Assembly (NCBI RefSeq): GCF_018987235.1
Contig: NZ_CP072197.1
Span: forward strand, 1-64,000
Reading direction: 5' to 3'
DNA length: 64,000 bases
Source of the DNA: Lactobacillus crispatus
GTDB taxonomy: Bacteria > Bacillota > Bacilli > Lactobacillales > Lactobacillaceae
Below the pieces are notes generated by a model. The model was given only the letters and a program-made list of their open reading frames with translations. It had not been told where the DNA came from and did no database searches. The number at the start of each line of letters is the position of its first letter. Positions within the stretch are counted from its first letter, which is position 1. This document shows, piece after piece, positions 52,927 through 61,512 of this stretch. Made by a program: the position numbers and the translations under genes.

Positions 52927-54654
52927 GGCTAATACTCAGGGCCAAACTCCAGCGCCAGTAGCTCAATCAGCTCAAGCGCAAAAGTTGCCACATACTGGAG
53001 AAGCTGAAAACCGCTTAGGAATCTTAGGTGTCTTAACAGCTACCCTCGGGATGTTAGGTTTAGGCTGGAAGAAACGTGAGAGACAGTAATTTTGCAAATA
53101 GACTATATTGAAATAGTAAAGCTAATTATTGTTGTGATTTATACAGAATTATAGATTATCTTTGTTTATTTAACGTGTGAGATTAGTGAAACACTCAGTC
53201 TATAAAAAGCCGGTGATGAATTAAAAATTGAGGCTCTTTGTCAAATCCTGTTGATAATGAGTAAATAAAAAGAATCAAGCAACCATTAAAAGGCTGTTTG
53301 TAGTGACCCGCATTTTTCGGACACTTTATTGATATTATGCGACTAAGGACTTATTCCGATATTCTATCGGAGTAAGTTCTTTTAGTTTATCCTTAGTTCT
53401 TTCCGTATTGTAATAGTCTATATATTTTCTGATAGCTTGCTCTAATTCGTCAAGTGAAGCATATTTCTTCTCCTGACCATAGAACATTTCACGTTTGAGA
53501 ATGCCAAAGAAGCCCTCCATTAAGCCATCATCTGGAGAACAGCCTTTTCTAGACATGCTTTGTTCAATACCGCGAATAGCTAGTTCATGTTGATAAGCCT
53601 TGTGTTGGTATTGCCAGCCTCGATCTGTATGAAAGATTAAACCATTTAGTGCCTGATTAGTTTTAAAAGCATCATCCAACATTGACATCACTTGTTTCAG
53701 ATTAGGATGACGAGAAATATTATAAGCAACGATATCACGTCCGCAGCCATCAATGATAGGTGATAAATAGAGTTTCTTACCCCTTAGATTGAATTCGGTA
53801 ATATCGGTATACCATTTCATATTCGGTCTTAAAGCAAAGAATTTGCGTTTAATTAAGTCTGGTTTGATTCTGCCTTTAATATCTCCTTGATAGCTGCTAT
53901 ATGGATGTCTACGCTTCATCACATAACCGTACAAATCCATTTTGCGCATTAAACGATTAACAGTTTTACGATTAATCTGATAGCCTTCACGATGCAAAAT
54001 ATGTGTAATACGACGATAACCTGGGGCAACATAACGATTCTTAATCTCATCATAGATCTCCCGAATGCGCATCATCACATCACTATGATGAACTTGATCC
54101 TTATCCTCACGAGTATAAACGTCATAGTAGTTACTGCGCGAGATGTGCGGCAGATCTTCATTAGCGTTAATAATTTCAATGATCTTCTTTACTGCGAGCC
54201 CCAGTTCATGCCTCAATTCGGTAACAGCTTGTGCTATTTCTGTTTTGGTTGGCTCTTTCTTTTTTGAACCAAGGCATCCAATTTTTTTATATATGCGTTT
54301 TCGACAGTAAGCTTTAAATTCTGGCGACGCAACTTGGCGTTTTCTTGCTTGAGCCGTTCTAATTCGTTTAACTCTTTCTTGCTCATGGATTCGTCGTCCT
54401 TTCTTCTTGATAACGACATTATATCCATTTTCTTTGTAAGAGCGAATCCAATTGCTTAACATACCATTACCAGGCAAACCTAGATCAAGTGCTACTGCAT
54501 TAATCGATTCATTTCCTAAAAGCACTCTTTTTATGGCATGTTCTTTATACTCTTTTGAGTAATGCGTATAAGATTTATCAAGTACTGATAAGCCATGAAT
54601 TTTAATTAAATTTATTAGATAATTTACCTTTTCTCTTCTGATACCATATTTCTT

Positions 54655-56026
54655 GAGACTGTAAAATAGTTTGTGTAAGGATGAATGATTCCTTAAATTT
54701 ATTTCTTTAAACATTAGAAAAAGGAGTTCCTTTCTCGTATGATTGGTTTGAACAAAAAAACACATACAGAAAGAAGAACTCCTTCATGAATGATTTTACC
54801 AAAGATTTTGCTCAAGCTCTATTCAATCCAGACAAAATAAATGATTTATTGCGCAAAGAGCTACAACAGGCTGTTAATAACTTGCTAGAAGCTGAGTTGA
54901 CTGCCTTTCTAGGCTATGATCCCTATGCCAGAAATGGCTGGAATACTGGCAATTCTAGAAATGGTGCTTATTTCCGCAAGGTTGATACCCAGTTTGGACC
55001 AATTGAAGTGCAAGTGCCTCGAGACCGCAACGGTCAGTTTCATCAGCACACGCTGCCTGACTACAAGCAGCACTCTGATGTTTTGGAAAGCACGATTATC
55101 AAGCTATACTCCAAAGGCGTAACTACCAGAGAAATCGCTGACTTGATTGAGAAAATGTATGGCAGTCATTATAGTCCAGCTCAAGTATCAAATATTTCCA
55201 AGCAGATGCTCCCCAAGATTGAGGCTTATCACAAGCGCAAGCTAAGCGACAAGTTTTTCTGTGTCTATTTGGATGCGACATACCTTCCTTTGCGCCGAGA
55301 AACGTTTGAGCGTGAAGCAGTATATATTGCCATTGGCATTAAACCTAATGGACATAAGGAAGTCATTGACTACTGCATTGCTCCTAGTGAGAACATTGAA
55401 GTTTGGACAGAGATGCTTCAAAACATGAAGTCCAGAGGCTTGAAGCAAGTTGAGCTTTTTCTTTCTGATGGTGTTGTTGGCATGAAAACAGCCTTGGCCA
55501 GGACTTATCCTAAAGCTCATTTTCAACGCTGCCTGGTTCATGTCATGCGCAATATCTGCGCTAAAGTACGCGTCGACGATCGTGAAAAGATCATGAACGA
55601 ATTCAAGCAGATACATCAACAGACAAGCAAAAAAGAAGCTGCAGCTGTCTTGCACAAATTCTATGCCAAATGGAATAAAGCTTATAGCCATGTCATCAAA
55701 GGTTTGAAGGAAATTGAGCCCGATCTGCTAGTCTTCTACAATTATCCCAAACAAATCAGAGCTTCAATTTATTCAACCAATATGATTGAATCCTTTAACA
55801 ACGTCATCAAGCGTAAAGCTAAGCCTAAGGCAGAATTTCCAACTGAACAGTCGCTTGATGCATTTATTGGCATCCAGGCAATGAGCTACAATGACCGTTA
55901 TTTCAATCGAATTCATAAAGGCTTTGGTCAGGTTCAGGACACCTTAGAATCCTACTTTGATTAAATAAATAATTAAAAAATCAATTTACGAGAAAGATCT
56001 ATTTACACAAAAGATTTGACAGTTTC
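54655..56026 (+). mobile_element. IS256-family insertion sequence, copy 4
   Basis: Ends as in the other copies; the 8-bp target duplication TATTTCTT lies at 54647-54654 and 56027-56034. It is the innermost layer of the nested elements. Confidence 0.95.
54786..55964 (+). CDS. IS256-family transposase (copy 4)
   Basis: Protein of 392 residues, identical to the other three copies and apparently intact. Confidence 0.95.
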   Translation: MNDFTKDFAQALFNPDKINDLLRKELQQAVNNLLEAELTAFLGYDPYARNGWNTGNSRNGAYFRKVDTQFGPIEVQVPRDRNGQFHQHTLPDYKQHSDVLESTIIKLYSKGVTTREIADLIEKMYGSHYSPAQVSNISKQMLPKIEAYHKRKLSDKFFCVYLDATYLPLRRETFEREAVYIAIGIKPNGHKEVIDYCIAPSENIEVWTEMLQNMKSRGLKQVELFLSDGVVGMKTALARTYPKAHFQRCLVHVMRNICAKVRVDDREKIMNEFKQIHQQTSKKEAAAVLHKFYAKWNKAYSHVIKGLKEIEPDLLVFYNYPKQIRASIYSTNMIESFNNVIKRKAKPKAEFPTEQSLDAFIGIQAMSYNDRYFNRIHKGFGQVQDTLESYFD

Positions 56027-56159
56027 TATTTCTTACTTAAGTACGTTCCACGTTTATTTTCTAAAGTCCATTCTTCAAAAATATGAATTTTATCCTTTTT
56101 AGTTAGTTTAGACATAGTAAAACCCTCGAGATTCATGTCCGAATTTCGAGGGTCACTAC

Positions 56160-57286
56160 AGTTTGGTTCTTTTTCTTTGTACAGATTTTCTTCCAAACGA
56201 ATTCTGGTTAAGAGATTAGTAAAATTAGAATAGCCAAAAGCTGTTCGTTCAATTTGTTTGAGCTTGCGGTTGAACCCTTCAAGGCAGCCGTTAGAATAAG
56301 GCAGTTTTGCTCCATTAAGCACAGCTTTTAGGTTATGTTTAAAGGTCAATAGTGTTTTGTGCATTAAAGTCCCAATTTGATCTTGGCAGTTGATTAATAA
56401 TTTGAGCTCATGAGTATTGCCCGTTTCAACGGCTTGAATAAAGCTTTGCATCAGGTTATATGAATTCTCTAAGGTAGTGCTGGTATTGATGCCTTCTGTA
56501 ACTACTTGTGCTTGAGTTAAGCAGTCTTTGTAGTGCCAGTTATAGTGAGGATGAACTTTTTCAAGTTCATCAAACTTCTTCAAGTATAATTTCCAAGGAG
56601 ACTTAAGCAGCTGATATTGCCGCGATCTTTTATCAAAGGTCTTCATGACTTGGACTCTCAGCGAGTTGAATGAGCGCGTAAGCATTTGAATCATGTGAAA
56701 ACGATCAATGACAATCTGTGCATTAGGAAAACAAGCTCTAACGATATCTTGATAGTAAAAATTAAGATCCATCGTGACCGTTTTAACGTTAGCTCTAGCT
56801 TGGAGCGAGAAACGACCAAAATACTTAAGCAGCGTCTTCTTGTAGCGAGTTCTAAGAATCTGAACAACTTGATGATTATCACCATCCAGGCAGATAAAGT
56901 GCAGCTAGCGGTAACTCATCAAAAGCTAAATGAGCTGGCAAATATTCGTAGCTGTCAATAAACCGGTGTGAATAGTTGCCCAGTACTCTTTGAACAGTAT
57001 TAATTGAAATATTGTTTTCTCTGGCAATGCTGGTCATAGATCGATCTTCAGTTAAAGCTGACAACACTTTAAGCTTAGAGGCATTAGAAATAGAACAGTA
57101 TTTATTTACCAATTCAGACTGAGCCATAGACCAGCGCTCACAAGTGCGACATTTAACTCGTTGCTTAGCTAATCTGATAATGACCGGTAAACTTGCAATA
57201 GCTATCGGATAGTGAATGTTGGTAATCAAATGGCCATTGTGTAAGAGATCTAGGGAGCCGCAGAAAGGACAAGCAGGTTGAAGCAA
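56160..57286 (-). pseudogene. ISL3-family transposase, frameshifted and truncated
   Basis: The N-terminal zinc-finger part (CPFCGSLDLLHNGH ... VKCRTCERW, then SMTSIARENNISINTVQRVL) and the DDE part (MDLNFYYQDIVRACFPNAQI, IVIDRFHMIQ, YSNGCLEGFNRKLKQIERTAFG) lie in different frames. The shift is near 56910, where HFICLDGDNHQVVQIL continues. The 3' end runs into the IS3 terminal repeat, so the native stop is gone. The frame is open upstream of 57286, so the exact start is unknown. Confidence 0.85.
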
Positions 57287-57549
57287 TTCAGCTTCATAGA
57301 TTTTATGCTTTTGCAGTTTGATCGATTTATAGAAATCACCTTTATTTATAAGAATTTGTGTGGAAACGATTTTTATTGAAGAGGACTATGTCCTCTTTTT
57401 TGCAATAAAAAATCCTGTTAACAGCTTATCATATAGATAAGTCATCAACAGGAAAAATTATAGAGCCAATATTTTGAGATTAATTGATAGGGGTTGAAAA
57501 GTAAATTTTATTTGTTATAGAAAATATAGAAAAAGGATTGTTCAAGAAA

Positions 57550-59310
57550 TTATTTTACGAAACCTGCAGTGAACCAAGTGTTGGCACTAGGCTTAAGTGA
57601 CCAGCCAGTGACCTTCTTGTTAACAGCAGTGATTGAGTATTGGTTGGTAGTTGGCACAACGTATGCTTCATCATACATCCACTTTTGCCACTTCTTGAAG
57701 GCATTAGCACGGTAAGTAGGATTGAAGGCCTTCTCTGAGTCGATATCAGCCAAAAGCTTAGTTTGCTTAGGTGAAACGAAACGAGCCAAGTTGTATGGTG
57801 CAGCTTCATTGTAAAGGTCGTTAGGGGATGGTTCACTTGAAAGTGACCAACCACCTTCGAAGACGTCGATTCTTGGATCGTCAGATTGGACAGCTTGTAC
57901 CCAGTTGTTGAATTCCATTGGACGGCCGCCGACAAATTTAACATCCAAACCAACTTTCTTCCATTGTTGGATGTAGTTTCTCCAAACAGGTTCAGCGGTA
58001 GTTGAGTTGTTTCTAACAGCCAAGTTAATTACTAACTTCTTGCCGTTAGGTTGAACTCTGTATTCACCCTTCTTCTTGTAGCCGGCTTTATCCAATAATT
58101 CGTTAGCCTTCTTCAAGTTGTATGGGTAACCCTTGATTGACTTGTCAGTATAATCACCAAATTGTTCAGGGATCAAAGTGTTAACGCGGAAGGCCAAGCC
58201 GTGGTAGTAACGTTTAGCGACTGCATCAACGTTCATTGCATAAGCCATTGCCTTACGTAATGATGGATTATTCATCTTAGAATTCTTGTTTTCAACGTTT
58301 TTGCCAGCCTTTTTGTCCCATTTACCTACCTTAAAGCCTAAGTAGCTATAAGATAGAGGCACATTGCCGATAAAGTTAGTGTCAGTGGCATTCTTAACAT
58401 CTTCCCATTGGGTATTAACGACACCAGCAACGTCGAACTTGTGACTCTTGATGGCTTGAGTAACTGAGTTGGTACCGATGACTGTCATGGATACCTTTTC
58501 CAAGTTTGGTGTACCACGCCAGTAATGCGGGTTACGTTCCCAAGTGACAGATTGACCACGAACAAGCTTGCTTACGCGGAATGGGCCGTAGAAGAGTGGT
58601 TGTTTTCTAACCTTGTCACTAGACATCAACTTGGAGAATGGTACGTCCTTTAAGTAATGGTAAGGTTCAGCGTATTCCCAGAAGTAACCGTTACCTGATT
58701 GAAGCATACCAGGCTTCATTTGTTTAAAGTGAATTACGACCTTGCGGCCATTTTCGCCATCAGGCATCTCAATACCAGAAATCTTCTTGCTCTTGCCTTC
58801 GTGATATTCTGCTAAACCAACAATGTCGGCAAGAGAATCGGTATAACGTTGTGACTTGGAGTCTTTATTAGCGATAATTTCATAAGCGTATTCCACGTCT
58901 TTAGCATTAACTTGCTTGCCGTCTGACCACTTAACACCCTTCTTAACCTCGATAGTTACGGTCTTGGCTTTACGGTCAAGCTTAAAGGTAGCAGCACCTT
59001 TATTGTTAATCTTGTATTGATCGTTGACTGAGAATAACCCTTCTTGTCCTGGTCCTGCAACTTCGGAGTCGGTAGCAGTATCAGATAATTCTGGCAAGAA
59101 AATACCAGTGAAGGGACTATCTGACTCGATAGCGTAATTTAAGGTCCCACCTTTTTTAACACTTTTCACAGGAACAGTTTGACTGAACTTGTGATGTGTA
59201 TCTGCCGCATCATTAGTCTTGGCATTCTTATTATTACCACAGGCAACCAAACTTAAAGCTGCCCCAGAAACAAGTGCTAATGCACCAAAATATCGTTTTG
59301 CTTTACTCAT
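57550..59310 (-). CDS. OppA-type peptide-binding lipoprotein
   Basis: Substrate-binding protein of an oligopeptide ABC importer (SBP_bac_5). The 586 residues include a lipoprotein signal with lipobox LVAC (cysteine near 24), the family motif VKKGVKWSDGKQVNAKDVEYAYEII and the C-terminal AYVVPTTNQYSI. Ribosome site GGAGGTG precedes the ATG at 59310. Transport partners are not adjacent. Such proteins feed proteolytic amino-acid supply in lactobacilli. Confidence 0.92.
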   Translation of the reverse strand: MSKAKRYFGALALVSGAALSLVACGNNKNAKTNDAADTHHKFSQTVPVKSVKKGGTLNYAIESDSPFTGIFLPELSDTATDSEVAGPGQEGLFSVNDQYKINNKGAATFKLDRKAKTVTIEVKKGVKWSDGKQVNAKDVEYAYEIIANKDSKSQRYTDSLADIVGLAEYHEGKSKKISGIEMPDGENGRKVVIHFKQMKPGMLQSGNGYFWEYAEPYHYLKDVPFSKLMSSDKVRKQPLFYGPFRVSKLVRGQSVTWERNPHYWRGTPNLEKVSMTVIGTNSVTQAIKSHKFDVAGVVNTQWEDVKNATDTNFIGNVPLSYSYLGFKVGKWDKKAGKNVENKNSKMNNPSLRKAMAYAMNVDAVAKRYYHGLAFRVNTLIPEQFGDYTDKSIKGYPYNLKKANELLDKAGYKKKGEYRVQPNGKKLVINLAVRNNSTTAEPVWRNYIQQWKKVGLDVKFVGGRPMEFNNWVQAVQSDDPRIDVFEGGWSLSSEPSPNDLYNEAAPYNLARFVSPKQTKLLADIDSEKAFNPTYRANAFKKWQKWMYDEAYVVPTTNQYSITAVNKKVTGWSLKPSANTWFTAGFVK

Positions 59311-59351
59311 TCAAAAAGCACCTCCAAATAAATTAAAAATATTTGAGTTTT

Positions 59352-59380
59352 ATTCTATGATATTAAAATGAAAAAAACAA
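59352..59380 (-). promoter_or_regulatory. Promoter of the OppA-type gene
   Basis: On the minus strand TTGTTT (59375-59380), 17 bases, TAGAAT (59352-59357), about 40 bases before the start codon. Confidence 0.5.
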
Positions 59381-59506
59381 TAGAAAAATGAATAAAAATG
59401 TGAAAAATATTATTTTTAAATTATTTTTGAAGCTAAGATTAGTTTTCTTTCTTGGCTAATTAGGCATAGAATAAGGAAATAACAGCTTTTTATGTTGGAG
59501 GAAAAT

Positions 59507-60541
59507 ATGGATACAGCCTGGAAAAAATTTAAAAATAATATTCCATTACGTCGATTTGTGGTACTGCTATTAATTATTGCCTGCCTTTATGAAATACGAG
59601 CAATGATGAACACAGTATTATTAACTTTTATTTTTACTTATGTGATCGTGCATTTAATTCATCTAGTGCAGCGGTATTTTCCTAAAATACCAACAGGTCT
59701 AATTGTTGCGGTAACATATCTAATTATCTTGGCGCTGCTTTATTTCGTGGTTACCATTTATTTGCCCATGTTAGTTGGCCAAATATCTAAAATGGTAAAG
59801 TCAGTGATGGCGTTTTATGAATCAAATGAATCATCGCGCTTAGCCAGCCATGTAACGCGTTATATCAGTAAAGGTGAGATTGTTACGCAGGCAAAGCGAG
59901 TTGGGACTTTTGCTCTGCATACGGTGACCAATTTTGGTAGTTTAACAATTGCTACCTTTATGTCCTTGATTTTAAGTTTCTTCTATACGATTGAATTAGA
60001 TAGAATGATTGAATTTTCAAAGTTATTTGTTAAAAGTGGTTACTTTAAATGGCTTTTTGAGGATATTCGCTATTTTGGTAAAAAGTTTACCAATACTTTT
60101 GGTGTCGTTTTAGAGGCGCAATTCTTTATTGCCATTTGTAATACGGCCTTGACGATGATTGGTCTGGCATTTATGCATATGCCGCAAATTATTGCCTTAG
60201 GCTTAATGGTCTTTATTTTAAGTTTAGTGCCAGTAGCTGGTGTGATCATTTCTTTAATTCCATTAAGTATTATCGGCTATTCTGTTGGTGGCATTCGTTA
60301 TGTGATTTATATCTTCATTATGATCATGATTATTCATGCAATTGAGGCCTATGTGTTGAATCCCAAATTTATGGCTAGCAAAACTGAATTACCAATTTTC
60401 TATACTTTTTTAGTTTTGTTAGTAGCTGAACACTTCTGGGGTACTTGGGGCCTGATTGTCGGTGTGCCGATCTTCACTTTCTTGCTTGATGTCTTAGGGA
60501 TTAAATCGGCGAAGAAAAGTAAAAAGAAAGCGAGTAAATAA
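59507..60541 (+). CDS. AI-2E-family (PerM-like) membrane protein
   Basis: The start ATG 59507 (TTGGAGGAAAAT upstream) gives 344 residues with about seven to eight membrane helices, including the paired N-terminal helices, VAVTYLIILALLYFVVTIYL and LGLMVFILSLVPVAGVIISLIP followed by the PxxxxxL-type end. The family includes exporters and Na+/H+ antiporters; the substrate is unknown. It overlaps the next gene by one base (TAATG). Confidence 0.87.
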   Translation: MDTAWKKFKNNIPLRRFVVLLLIIACLYEIRAMMNTVLLTFIFTYVIVHLIHLVQRYFPKIPTGLIVAVTYLIILALLYFVVTIYLPMLVGQISKMVKSVMAFYESNESSRLASHVTRYISKGEIVTQAKRVGTFALHTVTNFGSLTIATFMSLILSFFYTIELDRMIEFSKLFVKSGYFKWLFEDIRYFGKKFTNTFGVVLEAQFFIAICNTALTMIGLAFMHMPQIIALGLMVFILSLVPVAGVIISLIPLSIIGYSVGGIRYVIYIFIMIMIIHAIEAYVLNPKFMASKTELPIFYTFLVLLVAEHFWGTWGLIVGVPIFTFLLDVLGIKSAKKSKKKASK

Positions 60542-61113
60542 TGAGAGTACTTTTGACAGGTGATAGCATTATTGCACGCCAGGAAGGAAAAAATGAACCG
60601 CACCTTAATTGGAATTTACAACAGCTTTTGCCTGAGATTGAACTAGAAAATACGGCTGTTTCGGGAATTAATTCTGGGGCATTTTTTGCCAAATTAAATG
60701 AATTAGTACTAAGCGTAAAGCAGTGCGATAATTTGGTGATCTTGCTGGGAACCAATGATTTGGCTATGCACAAACAAGTGCCAGCAAGGCAATTTAAGCA
60801 AAATATGGAAATTATTTCCTCGGCAATAATTTGTCAATATTACCCACCACATGTTCTGCTTGTTTCGCCGCCAGCTGTTGATGAAGCTAAGCAACGTGTA
60901 CGGAATAATACGTTAGTAGCGGAATATGCTCAGATCGTGAAAGAAGTAGCACATGAGTATCATTTTCGTTATGCAGATCTGGCACAAGCTATGCGGGATA
61001 CTGGCGATTTAAGCGAGATTTGTCAAGGAGTAAAAAACGATGGACTTCATTTTGGTGATCGTGGCTATGAGATTTTAGGAAAACTAATCGCTGAAAATTT
61101 GAAACAAATGTAA
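60541..61113 (+). CDS. SGNH/GDSL-type hydrolase
   Basis: A 190-residue esterase-like enzyme. Block I GDSI (residue 7-10), block III LLGTNDLAMHK, and block V DGLHFGDRGYEIL give the Ser-Asp-His triad of the SGNH fold; the block I motif is GDSI, not GDSL. No signal peptide, so it acts in the cytoplasm. Translationally coupled to the upstream membrane protein. Confidence 0.88.
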   Translation: MRVLLTGDSIIARQEGKNEPHLNWNLQQLLPEIELENTAVSGINSGAFFAKLNELVLSVKQCDNLVILLGTNDLAMHKQVPARQFKQNMEIISSAIICQYYPPHVLLVSPPAVDEAKQRVRNNTLVAEYAQIVKEVAHEYHFRYADLAQAMRDTGDLSEICQGVKNDGLHFGDRGYEILGKLIAENLKQM

Positions 61114-61143
61114 AAAGGATCGCAATTTGCGGTCCTTTATTTT
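61112..61143. terminator. Terminator between convergent genes
   Basis: AAAGGATCGCAA-ttTGCGGTCCTTT with T-rich flanks lies between the SGNH hydrolase gene and the small membrane protein gene on the other strand. Confidence 0.75.
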
Positions 61144-61146
61144 TCG

Positions 61147-61329
61147 CTATTTTAATGTTGCCCAAAGCAAGCTTCCAGCTAGCGCAATGGCCAAGAACGG
61201 AATGAGCAAATAGGCAAAAAAGAAAAACATAATTCCTACGACTAGTAAAAAGCCGATAACTTTAATGAGACCAATTCCTAATTTAAAGAATAGCCAGAGT
61301 AAGAGTAATGTTAATAATAAAGAAAGCAT
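61147..61329 (-). CDS. Small hydrophobic membrane protein
   Basis: A 60-residue, almost wholly hydrophobic protein with two membrane segments (LLTLLLLWLFFKLGIGLIKV; FFFAYLLIPFLAIALAGSLL). Ribosome site GGAGGT precedes the ATG at 61329. The size resembles LiaI-like or phage-shock small membrane proteins, but no reliable assignment is possible. Confidence 0.7.
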   Translation of the reverse strand: MLSLLLTLLLLWLFFKLGIGLIKVIGFLLVVGIMFFFFAYLLIPFLAIALAGSLLWATLK

Positions 61330-61417
61330 ATTAATACCTCCATAAATCTATGAGAGTATTTTACTACCAAATTGGACGAATAGAATAGTAGGAAGATTAA
61401 TGCTTTAGAAAAATTTA

Positions 61418-61493
61418 GTTACCGGTAACAAGATAAATCATATTGAAAGCTCTTTCTGTAACCGCTATATTTTAACTATTGAAAGCGATTTAA
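61418..61493 (+). promoter_or_regulatory. Promoter, palindromic operator and cre-like site for the MFS gene
   Basis: Perfect palindrome GTTACCGGTAAC (61418-61429), promoter TTGAAA (61443-61448) with 17-base spacing to TATATT (61466-61471), and a cre-like box TGAAAGCGATTTAA (61480-61493) that matches 13 of 14 positions of the CcpA consensus. LacI-type regulator control upstream and catabolite repression downstream of the start are inferred. Confidence 0.65.
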
Positions 61494-61512
61494 GAAACGA
61501 GAGGAAAAATAA

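Larger units (their letters stand above)
48522..53089 (+). pseudogene. Large YSIRK/LPHTG mucus-binding-type adhesin, broken twice
   Basis: ATG 48522 (GGAGGAG upstream) opens a protein with a YSIRK-like signal (YTLRKLSVGLASVMIG). Codon 237 is cut by an IS982-type element (49231-50195). Removing it and one 9-bp duplication ATATTAAAT rejoins LHIKY with QVLKDRVQNF. The frame then meets TAA at 52679-52681, where the repeat copy has CAA, so a nonsense mutation removes the anchor. Beyond it are two Thr/Pro/Gln-rich repeats and LPHTGE plus membrane helix and KKRERQ tail. Intact length would be about 1197 residues, with MucBP/Rib-like repeats near 730-1000. Confidence 0.9.
53335..56115 (-). pseudogene. 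IS3 (IS150-type) OrfA/OrfB, broken by IS256 and a frameshift
   Basis: OrfA starts at ATG 56115 (MSKLTKKDKIHIFEEW) and is cut after TYLSKK by IS256 copy 4. It resumes at 54654 as YGIRREKVNYLINLI. Near 54410 the frame slips: the proper OrfA end (SMSKKELNELERLKQENAKL, to 54234) is in another frame. OrfB follows to 53335 with DDE landmarks WYTDITEFNLRG, LIFHTDRGWQYQH and DDGLMEGFFGILKRE. Gene-calling on this locus gives a misleading 476-residue fusion starting inside IS256. Confidence 0.85.
53300..56159 (-). mobile_element. IS3-family insertion sequence inside the ISL3 element, itself interrupted by IS256 copy 4
   Basis: Ends GTAGTGACCCGCATTTTTCG (from 53300) and the complement of GTAGTGACCCTCGAAATTCG (ending 56159) form imperfect inverted repeats. 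Without the IS256 copy and one duplication the element is about 1.48 kb, as expected for an IS150-type IS3 element. Confidence 0.8.
53232..57467 (-). mobile_element. ISL3-family insertion sequence, interrupted by an IS3 element
   Basis: The outer terminal repeats are GGCTCTTTGTCAAATCCTGT (from 53232) and the complement of the right end, GGCTCTATAATTTTTCCTGT (ending 57467). Subtracting the inserted IS3 (53300-56159) leaves about 1.38 kb, the normal ISL3 length. No clear target duplication was seen. Confidence 0.75.

Noticed and set aside
52700..52930. Possible CRISPR array
   Set aside because: The repeats are two coding units in the adhesin stalk with no regular spacers; no cas genes are present in the window.
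53335..54765. Single 476-residue protein beginning MCFFVQTNHTRKE
   Set aside because: The first about 37 residues come from the IS256 left end; it is a fusion of IS256 flank, OrfA and OrfB frames, not a gene.
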